In this document: positions 1 through 7,961 of the stretch, one piece after another
Layout: every line of letters begins with the position of its first letter
Position numbering within the stretch: position 1 is the first letter of the stretch
Made by a program: the position numbers and the translations under genes
DNA from: Bacteroidota bacterium
GTDB taxonomy: Bacteria > Bacteroidota > Bacteroidia > Chitinophagales > Chitinophagaceae
Assembly (NCBI GenBank): GCA_026391455.1
Contig: JAPLEH010000046.1
Coordinates: forward strand, 1-64,000
Length of the DNA: 64,000 nucleotides
Direction of reading: 5' to 3'
The notes under the pieces: generated by a model
Told to the model about the DNA's origin: nothing
The model's input: the letters and a program-made list of their open reading frames with translations, nothing else
The model's database searches: none

Positions 1-13
1 TTGGGGATTCCCC

Positions 14-616
14 ATGGAGATGAATATGAATAATTTTACCGATAGAGTTAAAAAGGTTCTTCAATACGCCCGTGAAGAATCTTCCCGCCTCGGTCACGAT
101 TATATAGGAACGGAACATCTTCTTCTGGGACTTGTGAAAGAGGGGCAGGGAGTTGCCATTGCAGTACTCTCAAATCTCGGGATTCAGCTCGATGCGTTGA
201 AAAAATCGATTGAGGATGCTGTCCAGTCAACTTCAGGGGCAATGGTTCTTTCCGAGGTTCCCTACACGCCGATGGCGAAGCAGGTCATCGAGATGGCTGT
301 TCAGGAAGCCCGCGAAATGGGCAACAATTATGTTGGAACCGAGCACCTGCTTCTGGCTCTTACAAAGAATAAGAACGGTATTGCGGCTCAGATTCTCAGC
401 GTTTTCGGCACTGATTACAAATCGGTCAAAGAAGAGGTAATGAGTATCCTCTCCGGCGGAAGAAACGCATCCGCACAGTCCGAGCAGGATAAGGGCAATT
501 TGCCTTTTGTAGAGCATTACGGACGCGACCTGACTAAACTCGCAGCCGAAGGCAAGCTCGACCCCATAGTGGGACGCGACAACCTGCGTGTTCTGGAGGG
601 GTCCGTCAAACTGTAA
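14..616 (+). pseudogene. clpC: ClpC N-terminal fragment, cut off at a sequence junction
   Basis: ClpC is an AAA+ unfoldase that feeds proteins to ClpP. The fragment has both Clp_N repeats (roughly residues 5-70 and 82-147, each with the GTEHLLL motif) and the start of the first AAA module (GRDLTKLAAEGKLDPIVGRD). Homology then stops about 10 residues before the reading frame ends. No Walker A motif is present, so about three quarters of the usual ~820-residue protein is missing. Several ATGs lie close together at the start (14, 20, 26), and I cannot choose between them. The far end runs antisense into the gene at 517-1275, whose own C-terminus looks replaced. This indicates a chimeric join at about 575-605. 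The fragment may not belong to the same organism as the rest of the window. Confidence 0.85.
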
Positions 617-1275
617 TATCCATACAGATTGAACCGGCGGTTTGCCTTATCGGTTTGCGGGTAATGCACATTCCATTCGGAACGGATCTGTTCCATGATC
701 CCTGTCAGGCTACCAGTTTCATAACTGTTCAATTGCTGATAATTATTCAACACAAACATGATGCGGTAAGGAAATATCGTGTAAATTCCCTTAAAGCCGA
801 TCCGTTCAGCAGGCCCGCTCATCAAACCGGTTACCATGATGGTGTCCTGTTCCATTTTTAAAGCAGACAGTTCATTTTTTTGTATCATATAGTGGTTTGC
901 CGGTGGTGGATATACCCGGGTACGAATTTTAATAGTACCAGCGGGATCGATATGAATATCGATTCGCCGGCTGGCCAATTCGTTGGGAGCCAGTGAATCG
1001 TTGATCATCGTAATCGAACGGTTCACCAGTTGTATGATCGAATCGATATTCATCAGCTTCAGAAAATGCTCCCGGTTATATACCAGTATTTCCATGCGAT
1101 TCCCTTTATCCAGTTCCACAATAAAGCGATGCCGCAGTTCCGTAGGGTTTACCACATTAAATAGCTGGTCCGATTTTGTCTGGCCGGGTGTATAGTTCCA
1201 AATCGTGTTTTGAGCAAACAAAAGCAATCCTGTACATGCAGCGATGCATGTAAGCCATAATTTTTTCATATTCAT
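517..1275 (-). CDS. Secreted protein of unknown function, 3' end lost at junction
   Basis: The predicted product starts with a clear signal peptide (MKKLWLTC to LLLFAQ) and has no domain I recognise. Residues up to about 215 (ending near RFNLYGYYSL) look genuine. The last ~35 residues are antisense to the ClpC fragment, are serine/arginine-rich, and are probably artefactual. The ATG at 1275 overlaps the stop codon of the upstream gene by one base (TAATG), so it is probably translationally coupled as the third gene of a sigma/anti-sigma operon. A second ATG at 1269 is possible. Its position suggests a cell-envelope target or partner of the sigma system, which is inference. Confidence 0.6.
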   Translation of the reverse strand: MNMKKLWLTCIAACTGLLLFAQNTIWNYTPGQTKSDQLFNVVNPTELRHRFIVELDKGNRMEILVYNREHFLKLMNIDSIIQLVNRSITMINDSLAPNELASRRIDIHIDPAGTIKIRTRVYPPPANHYMIQKNELSALKMEQDTIMVTGLMSGPAERIGFKGIYTIFPYRIMFVLNNYQQLNSYETGSLTGIMEQIRSEWNVHYPQTDKANRRFNLYGYYSLTDPSRTRRLSRPTMGSSLPSAASLVRSRP

Positions 1276-1979
1276 TATTCTTTGGGTTTAGCGTTTTTAT
1301 TGAAGGGCAACCATCGGTTGCGGGGAAAGTCAGGTGAATGATCAGGGGCTTCCGCTTTTTGCACGGTTGTCGTATTGTCTTTCTTTATACCAGGAATTGT
1401 CAAAGACACACCGGTACCCGAACCGGAAACTTCATCCGGATTTTCACTTCTGGCAATTTCATTGAAATACACCACCCCGAGTTTCTTTTTTGCGGGTGCT
1501 GCTGTTGTATGAACGGCATCTGGTGATATACCGGTTGCAGTATCCTGCCCAATAGGAACAGGCTTTCCCACCAATTGATTCGAAGCCAGGACAGCCGTGT
1601 CGTGAATAATATAACTATCCAACACTTTCTTATAGGATGGCGCAGTAGATTTATCTGCCACAGCAGGTGAATGTATACTAACCAGCGTAGCAGATGGTTG
1701 CGGGCTTTTCATATCCGGAATAAAAATAGCCGGGCTGAATGCAAATGACTGACCGGATCTTTTGTTGGTACTAAAAATAGCATACAAAGCGAGCATCAGC
1801 GTCAGCATAGCAGCAATGCTCCACCATGTCCGTTGCATGGATGGCTTCGCTTTAGGGGTATGCAGCCGGGCATGCAATTTGTCCCAGGCCTGCTGCCTGT
1901 TGAATCCGGAGTCGGCCGGAAGGGAGAGCTCATCCATTCGAGTAGAGCTGGTATGATCAGTTGATCTTCCGGTGTGCAT
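1275..1979 (-). CDS. Putative membrane anti-sigma factor
   Basis: A 234-residue protein with a short cytoplasmic N-terminal region (AWDKLHARLH near residues 31-40), one transmembrane segment at about residues 51-70 (WWSIAAMLTLMLALYAIF), and a low-complexity Ser/Thr/Pro-rich periplasmic part. Its ATG lies inside the 3' end of the ECF sigma factor gene (23-base overlap). This is the usual arrangement for a cognate anti-sigma factor. No zinc-binding HxxxCxxC motif is visible, so it would be a non-ZAS type. The assignment rests on topology and operon position, not on a recognised domain. Confidence 0.55.
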   Translation of the reverse strand: MHTGRSTDHTSSTRMDELSLPADSGFNRQQAWDKLHARLHTPKAKPSMQRTWWSIAAMLTLMLALYAIFSTNKRSGQSFAFSPAIFIPDMKSPQPSATLVSIHSPAVADKSTAPSYKKVLDSYIIHDTAVLASNQLVGKPVPIGQDTATGISPDAVHTTAAPAKKKLGVVYFNEIARSENPDEVSGSGTGVSLTIPGIKKDNTTTVQKAEAPDHSPDFPRNRWLPFNKNAKPKE

Positions 1980-2511
1980 AGTCGTTATTGTTTTGCGTCA
2001 GCATTTTTTGTAATAATTGTTTGGCCTTGCTCAATTGCGATTTGGAAGTGCCTTCTGAAATCTGAAGCAGGGCGCCAATCTCTTTATGGGTCATGCCTTC
2101 TATTTCGTACAAATTAAAAACCGTTCGGTATCCCACGGGCAACAGCAGGATCATCCGGAAAATTTCGTCGGCCTGCAGTTTTTGTAAAACATCATTCGGT
2201 ACGGCGGGTTCGTCCTTATTGGTATCCGCACACAGCACAAATACATTTTTTTTCCGCAGCTGCATCAGGCATTCGTTGATCATGATCCTTTTTAGCCAGG
2301 CAAAGAGGGCGGCCTCTCCCTTGTAATGAAATTGTTCCACTGAGCGGAAGAATTTATAAAAGCCATCCAGCATTGCTTCTTCGGCATCGGCTTCATTCTT
2401 CATATAGCGGCAACAGATCACCATCATTTTATTGGCAAAATGATCGAACAGGCATTTTTGTGCTGCGGCACTGCCCCTTTTACATTCTTTGATCAATTGT
2501 TCCTGATCCAT
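1957..2511 (-). CDS. ECF-type RNA polymerase sigma factor
   Basis: This 184-residue protein has sigma-70 region 2 (about residues 10-85, with DAEEAMLDGFYKFF and FHYKGEAALFAWLKRIMINE) and a region 4 helix-turn-helix (about residues 118-170, with LPVGYRTVFNLYEIEGMTH and KEIGALLQISEGTSKSQL). There is no region 1.1 or 3, as is typical of extracytoplasmic-function sigma factors. It is the first gene of a minus-strand operon with the overlapping membrane protein and the secreted protein downstream. It probably transcribes its own operon and envelope genes, but no target promoter can be read from the window. Confidence 0.92.
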   Translation of the reverse strand: MDQEQLIKECKRGSAAAQKCLFDHFANKMMVICCRYMKNEADAEEAMLDGFYKFFRSVEQFHYKGEAALFAWLKRIMINECLMQLRKKNVFVLCADTNKDEPAVPNDVLQKLQADEIFRMILLLPVGYRTVFNLYEIEGMTHKEIGALLQISEGTSKSQLSKAKQLLQKMLTQNNNDYAHRKIN

Positions 2512-3036
2512 CGGTGCATACTCATGGAGAGTAAATGCAAGTTGGGGAAAGATGGTTGCCCGGGGAAAATTTTTTTATTGGTGGGGGACTTTTTTATAAA
2601 GGAAGGGGTTTCTTTACGGAGAACCTTCTCGTTTTAAAGGTTCAAGAGGCGTGCCCGCCGTGGCGGGTTCCATATGTTTAAGAGGCGTGCCCGCCGTGGC
2701 GGGTTCCATAAGTTGAATACAGTTAGCAGCCTGCCTGTTGCGGCTGGTATTAAAGGTTTGTAATACAATTCTCCGTCGCGGTGTAGTTATTTATTCCAGC
2801 CTGCCGGTAGGCAGGCAATTTGTATTATTTGTGTAATTAGCGCCATTGGTGGCTCAACCGCTGCGAAGCAGCATCTGTATTCAATATCTGAGATAATTTG
2901 TGTGTATCTGTGGCCACCGCCATCGCGAAGCGACCTGTATTTTCGTGTCATTAGCGCCATTGGTGGCTCTACCGCTGCGAAGCAGCATCTGTATTTCTCA
3001 TCTGTGCCCATCTGTGTTCATCTGTGGCTTAAAAAC
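2512..3036. repeat. Repeat-rich intergenic region without a gene
   Basis: No coding sequence is supported here. It holds two tandem copies of a 31-base element with 36-base spacing (2644-2674 and 2680-2710), each containing the palindrome CCCGCCGTGGCGGG. A separate palindrome GCCTGCC-ggta-GGCAGGC lies at 2799-2816. Two near-identical ~46-base copies lie at 2836-2881 and 2950-2995 (both contain GCGCCATTGGTGGCT), with a degenerate copy at about 2915-2943. The segment ends with a 'tctgtg' rich tail near 2998-3028. A short open frame at 2787-3011 is simply translation of these repeats. Confidence 0.75.
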
Positions 3037-3071
3037 AAAAAAGCCCAACCATAGGGTACGTTGAGCTTTTT
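3037..3071 (-). terminator. Intrinsic terminator after the L,D-transpeptidase gene
   Basis: Stem 3037-3049 pairs with 3060-3071 (AAAAAAGC-c-CAAC with GTTG-a-GCTTTTT). It lies about 30 bases beyond the stop codon at 3100. Confidence 0.6.
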
Positions 3072-3099
3072 GTTTCATCCATCCTTGTTATGTGTCCAA

Positions 3100-3825
3100 T
3101 CAGCCGTTTAATATTTTTGATCGTTGCAAATAGTCCTTTGAGGGATGATAAATAAACAGGCAACTGCCATTCTTTATTTTTTGAATGATGCGCGAAGATT
3201 CATTTTGCGGAAGTGCAGGGCATCCGAAGCTGCGACCCATGAACATACCATACTTTGCCCGCGCTGCATCCACATAGGCGGCGCCATGTATCACGATGCT
3301 TCTCGCAAATGCATTATCATTAAAACCGGGCTCCAATCCATTCACACGTAAGGAGAGGCCATGCTCGCCCTGGTAAGTTTGTTGTGTAACATAAAAACCG
3401 AGACTGCTTTGTAATGATTCCGGTGTGTTAGAAAATTTATTGGCATATTCCCCGCCAGAATTTTTGCCATGTGCCACATAGGTGTTGGTAAGCAGCGCGC
3501 CTTTATTCATATCAATGATATAAAAACGTTTTTGACCAGAAGACTGACTAAAATCGCAGATCGTTAATAAATCAGTACGGGTAATCTTATTCTGTTGCAG
3601 CAGGTACTGATATCCCTTCCAGGCATATTCAAATGCAGTACGGGATAAACCTGCTTGTTCGAGGTCCGCATTACAATAAAGTGTAGCGGCAGCAGTATTG
3701 TCTGTTGGATTGTTTGCATGTACATTGGAAACTTCCGGCACAGTTGCAGGGCTGTTTGCGGGAGGTACTACAGTAAACGAAGTACAAACTACACCCATTA
3801 GGATGGGTAGAATGAGTTTTTTCAT
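3100..3825 (-). CDS. Secreted murein L,D-transpeptidase-like protein
   Basis: Predicted to be an exported YkuD-type catalytic protein acting on peptidoglycan peptides. The C-terminal half has the family's active-site pattern: a histidine in VIHGAAYVD and a catalytic cysteine in GRSFGCPAL. The start at 3825 (MKKLILPILMG) is preferred because it opens directly with a signal peptide. A longer frame from 3879 adds 18 residues before it. The layout (N-terminal export signal, linker, about 170-residue catalytic region) fits the 'murein L,D-transpeptidase catalytic domain family' common in Bacteroidota. It appears monocistronic, with a terminator behind it. Confidence 0.8.
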   Translation of the reverse strand: MKKLILPILMGVVCTSFTVVPPANSPATVPEVSNVHANNPTDNTAAATLYCNADLEQAGLSRTAFEYAWKGYQYLLQQNKITRTDLLTICDFSQSSGQKRFYIIDMNKGALLTNTYVAHGKNSGGEYANKFSNTPESLQSSLGFYVTQQTYQGEHGLSLRVNGLEPGFNDNAFARSIVIHGAAYVDAARAKYGMFMGRSFGCPALPQNESSRIIQKIKNGSCLFIYHPSKDYLQRSKILNG

Positions 3826-4052
3826 TGAGGGTATGGATTTTACCGGGCCGGCCTTCTTATCGTGCCGCACGGCATACATCTAAAACGTAAGCCGATGCTA
3901 AAATATTATGCAACTGTTAATTTTTCTAATAATAAAGAGTTGTTTGTTAGCCCTTTGCGAAGATTTACGCAAAAGCATGCTGAAAATCAACGGGGTTTTA
4001 CGTAAGAATGTCCGGGTGTTGCTATAAACGTATTAATATATATATAACGACA

Positions 4053-5096
4053 CTAATTTTCCATGATTTTGTTGATATCCCGTTGCTTGGTGATGAATTC
4101 GTTGGAATAAATTTTCAACAGCAGCATAAACAAGGAGATCAGCAGGGGGCCGAAAATGAGCCCGATGAAACCAAAAAGGTTCAGTCCGATGATGACGCCA
4201 AAAACAGTGGTCAGGGGATGTACGTTTCCTAACTTCTTTAATAACGTAAAGCGTAATACATTATCCACGGTACCGATGATACCAAATCCGAAGATCAGCA
4301 TACCGATTCCCTGTCCGGTTTTATCGTTGGCAAAAAAGATAATGGCCAGCGGCACATAAGCCAGTGCAGCCCCTACTACCGGAAGCATGGCGGCTATACA
4401 GGTTACACCAAACCAGAAGAACGGCTCATCCACACCTAAAATCAGATATCCCACCAGGCCTATCAATCCCTGTACAAAGGCGATGAGGGGAATACCGATA
4501 GCATTTGACATAACCATCATATGAATCTCTTTCCCGAGGCGCTCTACGTTTTTATCTTTTAGTGGCACGTGTTCATATAATGCATTTTCCATGTACCGGC
4601 CATTGACCAGCATAAAGTAAAGAATGAAGTACATGAAGAAAATAGTGGTAAGTGTATTAAATGTAGCGCCGAGTATTCCGGGCAGGCTTTTCGCAATGGT
4701 GCTACCCAATTGATTCAGATTTTCATCACTCGCAAGCGTAATACCAAACTGGCTTTCAATATTGCCAACCACTTTTTTCAGGGATTGTATCAGCTCTTCC
4801 GAATGTTGAACGGCATAGCTCACTTTGGAAGACAGCATATTGATGAGCAGCCCAACGGGGAGCAGGATCACAATAAAGGAAAAAAGCATGAGCAGAAAAG
4901 CAGTCAATCCTTTATTCCATTTTTTCTTTTCATTGAGAAAAAACATCCATCTATGCAACAGAATATAAATGGTGATGGCACCAAGCAGCGCAGGCAGAAA
5001 AGTTTGCAGTTCGATAAATAACAATATTCCCAACACCAGCAGTATCAGGATGAAAAATATCTGCCGTACCCGGTTCTGATCAATTACATTACTCAT
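4053..5096 (-). CDS. AI-2E family transporter (PerM/YdiK-like)
   Basis: A 347-residue integral membrane protein with about 7-8 hydrophobic segments. A hydrophobic N-terminal pair is followed by a soluble amphipathic stretch (about residues 85-130) and a C-terminal bundle with conserved Gly/Pro-rich segments (VPLAIIFFAND, GLNLFGFIGLIFGPLL). Length and pattern match the AI-2E/PerM family, whose members act as exporters or Na+/H+ antiporters. The substrate cannot be inferred here. The gene is separated from the upstream MATE gene by a strong hairpin, so it is probably transcribed alone. Confidence 0.85.
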   Translation of the reverse strand: MSNVIDQNRVRQIFFILILLVLGILLFIELQTFLPALLGAITIYILLHRWMFFLNEKKKWNKGLTAFLLMLFSFIVILLPVGLLINMLSSKVSYAVQHSEELIQSLKKVVGNIESQFGITLASDENLNQLGSTIAKSLPGILGATFNTLTTIFFMYFILYFMLVNGRYMENALYEHVPLKDKNVERLGKEIHMMVMSNAIGIPLIAFVQGLIGLVGYLILGVDEPFFWFGVTCIAAMLPVVGAALAYVPLAIIFFANDKTGQGIGMLIFGFGIIGTVDNVLRFTLLKKLGNVHPLTTVFGVIIGLNLFGFIGLIFGPLLISLFMLLLKIYSNEFITKQRDINKIMEN

Positions 5097-5167
5097 AAAA
5101 CTGAATGATATAGTAAAAATAAGTAAAGCCTCCGAGATATATGCAGTAAGATGATAGTTAAAAGTTG

Positions 5168-5208
5168 ATAACTGACAGTTGGCAATTCAATGATCAACTG
5201 TCAGTTAT
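5168..5208 (-). terminator. Hairpin terminator after the MATE gene
   Basis: A perfect 14-bp inverted repeat, ATAACTGACAGTTG (5168-5181) with CAACTGTCAGTTAT (5195-5208), with a 13-base loop. It lies just past the MATE stop codon at 5226. Confidence 0.6.
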
Positions 5209-5225
5209 TAGTTATTATTTATTAT

Positions 5226-6647
5226 CTATACCTTCACATCCTTCCACTTTCCTTTCTTAAAATAATACCAGGCGATCACCACCAGCAGGGTTTCTGCAGC
5301 GGGTATACCAATGAATGCACCGGTGGGTCCCATGTTCATTCCTTCCGCAAGAAAATAAGACAGGGGTACCTGAAAAAGCCAGAACACAAACAGGTTGATC
5401 AGGGTTGGTGTACGGGTATCACCGGCGCCATTCAGCGATTGTACCAATACCATTCCGATACCATAAAAGATATAGCCGGACCCGATGATCTGCAGGGCCA
5501 GTGTACCATACCGGTGTACTTCCGGTTCATTGGAATAAATGCTGATGATGGGAGAGGCAAAAAACACAAAGAGCACCGTTACCCCGGCCATAAAGATGGC
5601 ATTGTATCGAGCAGCCAATACCACACTCTGGGCCGCACGCTCGGGTTGTTTGGCACCCAGGTTTTGCCCTACCAATGTAGCAGCCGCATTGCTCAGCCCC
5701 CAGGCAGGCAGTATAAAGAATACCACATTGCGGATAGCCACCTGATAACCCGCACTGGCATCGGTGCTTCCCGTAGTGGAAACCAACCAGGCCAGGATAA
5801 TCCAGCTACCGCTCTGGATAAAAAATTGCAGCGTGGCAGGCCAGGCTACTTCAATGAGCGTTTTCACCACCGGAAAATCCCATTTGAAATGCGGCCAGGT
5901 AAGCTTTATGCTTCGCTTGCCGCTGAAGAGATGATAACATTGATAGATCACACCTACTCCCCTGCCGATAGTGGTGGCAATGGCCGCCCCTTTCAAACCC
6001 AATTCGGGGAATGGCCCTACACCGTAGATCAGCAACGGGCATAAAATGATATTGATACCACTCGCGATCCACAAACTATACATCGCAATAGTTGCATCAC
6101 CAGCGCCCCGAAAAATACCATTGATCAGGAATAACAGAATTATAACCACACTACCCCCCAGCATAATGCGGGTAAACATCGTGCCTTCCTGTATCACTTC
6201 GGGTTTGGCACCCATGATCCGCAGAACATCCGGCGCAAAAATTACTCCTGCAATACCGATGCCGATGGATACGACCAATGAAATAAGAATGGCCATTGCA
6301 CCAGTATGTGAGGCAGCCTGTGGATTCTTTTCGCCAATACGGCGTGCCACCACGGCTGTGGCGGCCGTACTCAGCCCTATTGCCATCGTATACACCAGGG
6401 CCACTACCGATTCGGTAAGCCCCACCGTAGCCATGGCGTTTTTACTGTTGGGCATATGACTTACAAAATACATATCCACCACAGCAAATACTGATTCGAG
6501 CGCCAGCTCCAGAATCATGGGAATGGCGAGCAATACGATCGCTTTGCGGATATTGCCCTGTGTATAGTCGTATGCATCGCCCCGCAACATTTGTTTGACG
6601 ATAGACAATAATGAAGTTTTTTTATTTGAATGTGTCGTTTGCGACAT
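5226..6647 (-). CDS. MATE family efflux transporter
   Basis: A 473-residue multidrug/toxin exporter of the inner membrane, with about 12 hydrophobic helices in two homologous halves. Family-like segments include IRKAIVLLAIPMILELALES at the start of the first half and WPATLQFFIQSGSWIILAWL at the start of the second, plus GAGDATIAM and GAGDTRTPT. Proton or sodium coupling cannot be told from the sequence. Length is normal and no frameshift is seen. It stands alone between a hairpin downstream and a ~260-base leader region upstream. Confidence 0.9.
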   Translation of the reverse strand: MSQTTHSNKKTSLLSIVKQMLRGDAYDYTQGNIRKAIVLLAIPMILELALESVFAVVDMYFVSHMPNSKNAMATVGLTESVVALVYTMAIGLSTAATAVVARRIGEKNPQAASHTGAMAILISLVVSIGIGIAGVIFAPDVLRIMGAKPEVIQEGTMFTRIMLGGSVVIILLFLINGIFRGAGDATIAMYSLWIASGINIILCPLLIYGVGPFPELGLKGAAIATTIGRGVGVIYQCYHLFSGKRSIKLTWPHFKWDFPVVKTLIEVAWPATLQFFIQSGSWIILAWLVSTTGSTDASAGYQVAIRNVVFFILPAWGLSNAAATLVGQNLGAKQPERAAQSVVLAARYNAIFMAGVTVLFVFFASPIISIYSNEPEVHRYGTLALQIIGSGYIFYGIGMVLVQSLNGAGDTRTPTLINLFVFWLFQVPLSYFLAEGMNMGPTGAFIGIPAAETLLVVIAWYYFKKGKWKDVKV

Positions 6648-6910
6648 GTCTGAAAAATTTTATCGTTTATTACTGCGCATGAAAATACGCGCAGTAGTAT
6701 TATAATATTTATAGGGAGTCAACACCCCAAAACGGGGAGTATAGTATTGTAATATGACAGGCTCTACCGGTTTGCGCCGGATATACAATGGGATCGAGCC
6801 TTAGCAGATTTTCATATTCCTGTAATTGTGGAGAGGCGAAGATAGGGTAAAATAATAAATCCCTCCATCAGCAATACCTGTCAACTGGTACTTTCAATGG
6901 ATAAACAATC
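6648..6910. other. Intergenic region with a short hairpin
   Basis: No gene is seen. An 8-bp perfect inverted repeat TACTGCGC/GCGCAGTA lies at 6671-6678/6689-6696, about 25 bases upstream of the MATE start. It could be a regulator site or part of the 5' leader. Confidence 0.4.
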
Positions 6911-7747
6911 TTAAAAGAGAGATAATTGCTTTTCGTTGCGCACAGACCGCGCCTTTGTTGCCGGTGAAAGACCGATCTTATTCCCTTCTATAAAATATAC
7001 CGGCGATGGCTCATAGCGGCTGGCCACCACGATCTCGGTATTACCTGCATGGGGCCGGAATAGTTCTTCCACCAGTTCGGGCTTGTTATTATTTTTAGAC
7101 AAGTGTGACAGGATCAGCAGTTTCAATGATGCAGAGCGGTATTGCTGAAATAATTCCAGTGCCTGTGCATTGGATAAATGTCCTTCATCGCCGCTGATGC
7201 GTTTTTTTAAATGATAAGGGTAATTCCCGTTTTGCAACATATTATCGCAATAGTTCGATTCAAGAAAAACAGCCTGGCAGTTGCCGAAATGTTTGATCAC
7301 CTGCTTGCAGGCATAACCGATATCAGTAATCACACCCACCTGCGCGCCATAATAGGAAATGGTGAAACTATGCGGATCCACTCCATCATGGTGTTTGCGA
7401 AATGGTAATACCGATAAGGAGCCGATCCGTACTGTTTTGTTGTGTGTAAAGGAAAACACCCGTTCTGCATCAAGTGGAATATTACTGTGTTGCAATGTGG
7501 TGGGCGTAATATAAACGGGTAATTGGTATTTTTTTGAAAGCCCAGCCACACCGGTGATATGATCGGCATGTTCGTGTGAAATAAAGATGGCTCTCACTTT
7601 TTCCATTTCCAGTCCCACTTTCAGCATCCGTCGTTCTGTTTCGCGGCAACTTAATCCCGCATCAATCAGCACCGCATCGGTATGATTGCCTACATAATAA
7701 CAGTTGGCATTGCTGCCCGAATTCAGCGATGAGATATATAATGACAT
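6911..7747 (-). CDS. MBL-fold metallo-hydrolase (YycJ/WalJ-like)
   Basis: A 278-residue metallo-beta-lactamase-fold hydrolase. The metal-binding signature SHEHADHITG is followed by spaced histidine/aspartate residues (KHHDGVDP, ITDIGY, SHLSKNNN) in the order expected of the YycJ branch. The start at 7747 (MSLYISSLNSGSNANCYYVG) is chosen because family members begin there. The longer frame reading through to 7867 translates the repeat region between this gene and the divergent SusC-like gene. Members are thought to be nucleases or phosphodiesterases, and the substrate is not established here. Confidence 0.88.
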   Translation of the reverse strand: MSLYISSLNSGSNANCYYVGNHTDAVLIDAGLSCRETERRMLKVGLEMEKVRAIFISHEHADHITGVAGLSKKYQLPVYITPTTLQHSNIPLDAERVFSFTHNKTVRIGSLSVLPFRKHHDGVDPHSFTISYYGAQVGVITDIGYACKQVIKHFGNCQAVFLESNYCDNMLQNGNYPYHLKKRISGDEGHLSNAQALELFQQYRSASLKLLILSHLSKNNNKPELVEELFRPHAGNTEIVVASRYEPSPVYFIEGNKIGLSPATKARSVRNEKQLSLF

Positions 7748-7800
7748 GAACGACAAAAATACGGATAGCAGCCCGTATATCTGTATACAGAGAAAGCCCC

Positions 7801-7894
7801 CTCCTAACAACTTACTTCCCGACTTTCGGTCTTTCTGTCTCTCGGACTTTCCGACTTCCGGTCTCACGGACTTTCGGACTTTCCGTCTTCCCCT
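7801..7894. repeat. Degenerate GGACTTTCC-type direct repeats between divergent genes
   Basis: About eight imperfect copies of a short unit (GACTTTCCG/GACTTTCGG/GACTTCCGG) lie in the divergent intergenic region 7748-7961. They are pyrimidine-rich on the plus strand and give spurious open frames on both strands. Confidence 0.6.
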
Positions 7895-7961
7895 TATGCA
7901 ATCATCTTTCTTTCTGCATCCTACCCTTACCTATCCCCAACCGGCGCCAAAACCACAACAG

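Noticed and set aside
2644-2710. Possible CRISPR repeats (36-base period)
   Set aside because: Only two copies, directly adjacent without spacers. The repeat contains a REP-like palindrome, and no cas gene is in the window.
2787-3011. 74-codon minus-strand open frame
   Set aside because: It is a translation of the duplicated ~46-base repeats (the same peptide appears twice), so it is not a gene.
5190-6044. 284-codon plus-strand open frame
   Set aside because: Antisense to the MATE gene. Rich in Gln/His/Arg, as expected from reversing a membrane protein gene.
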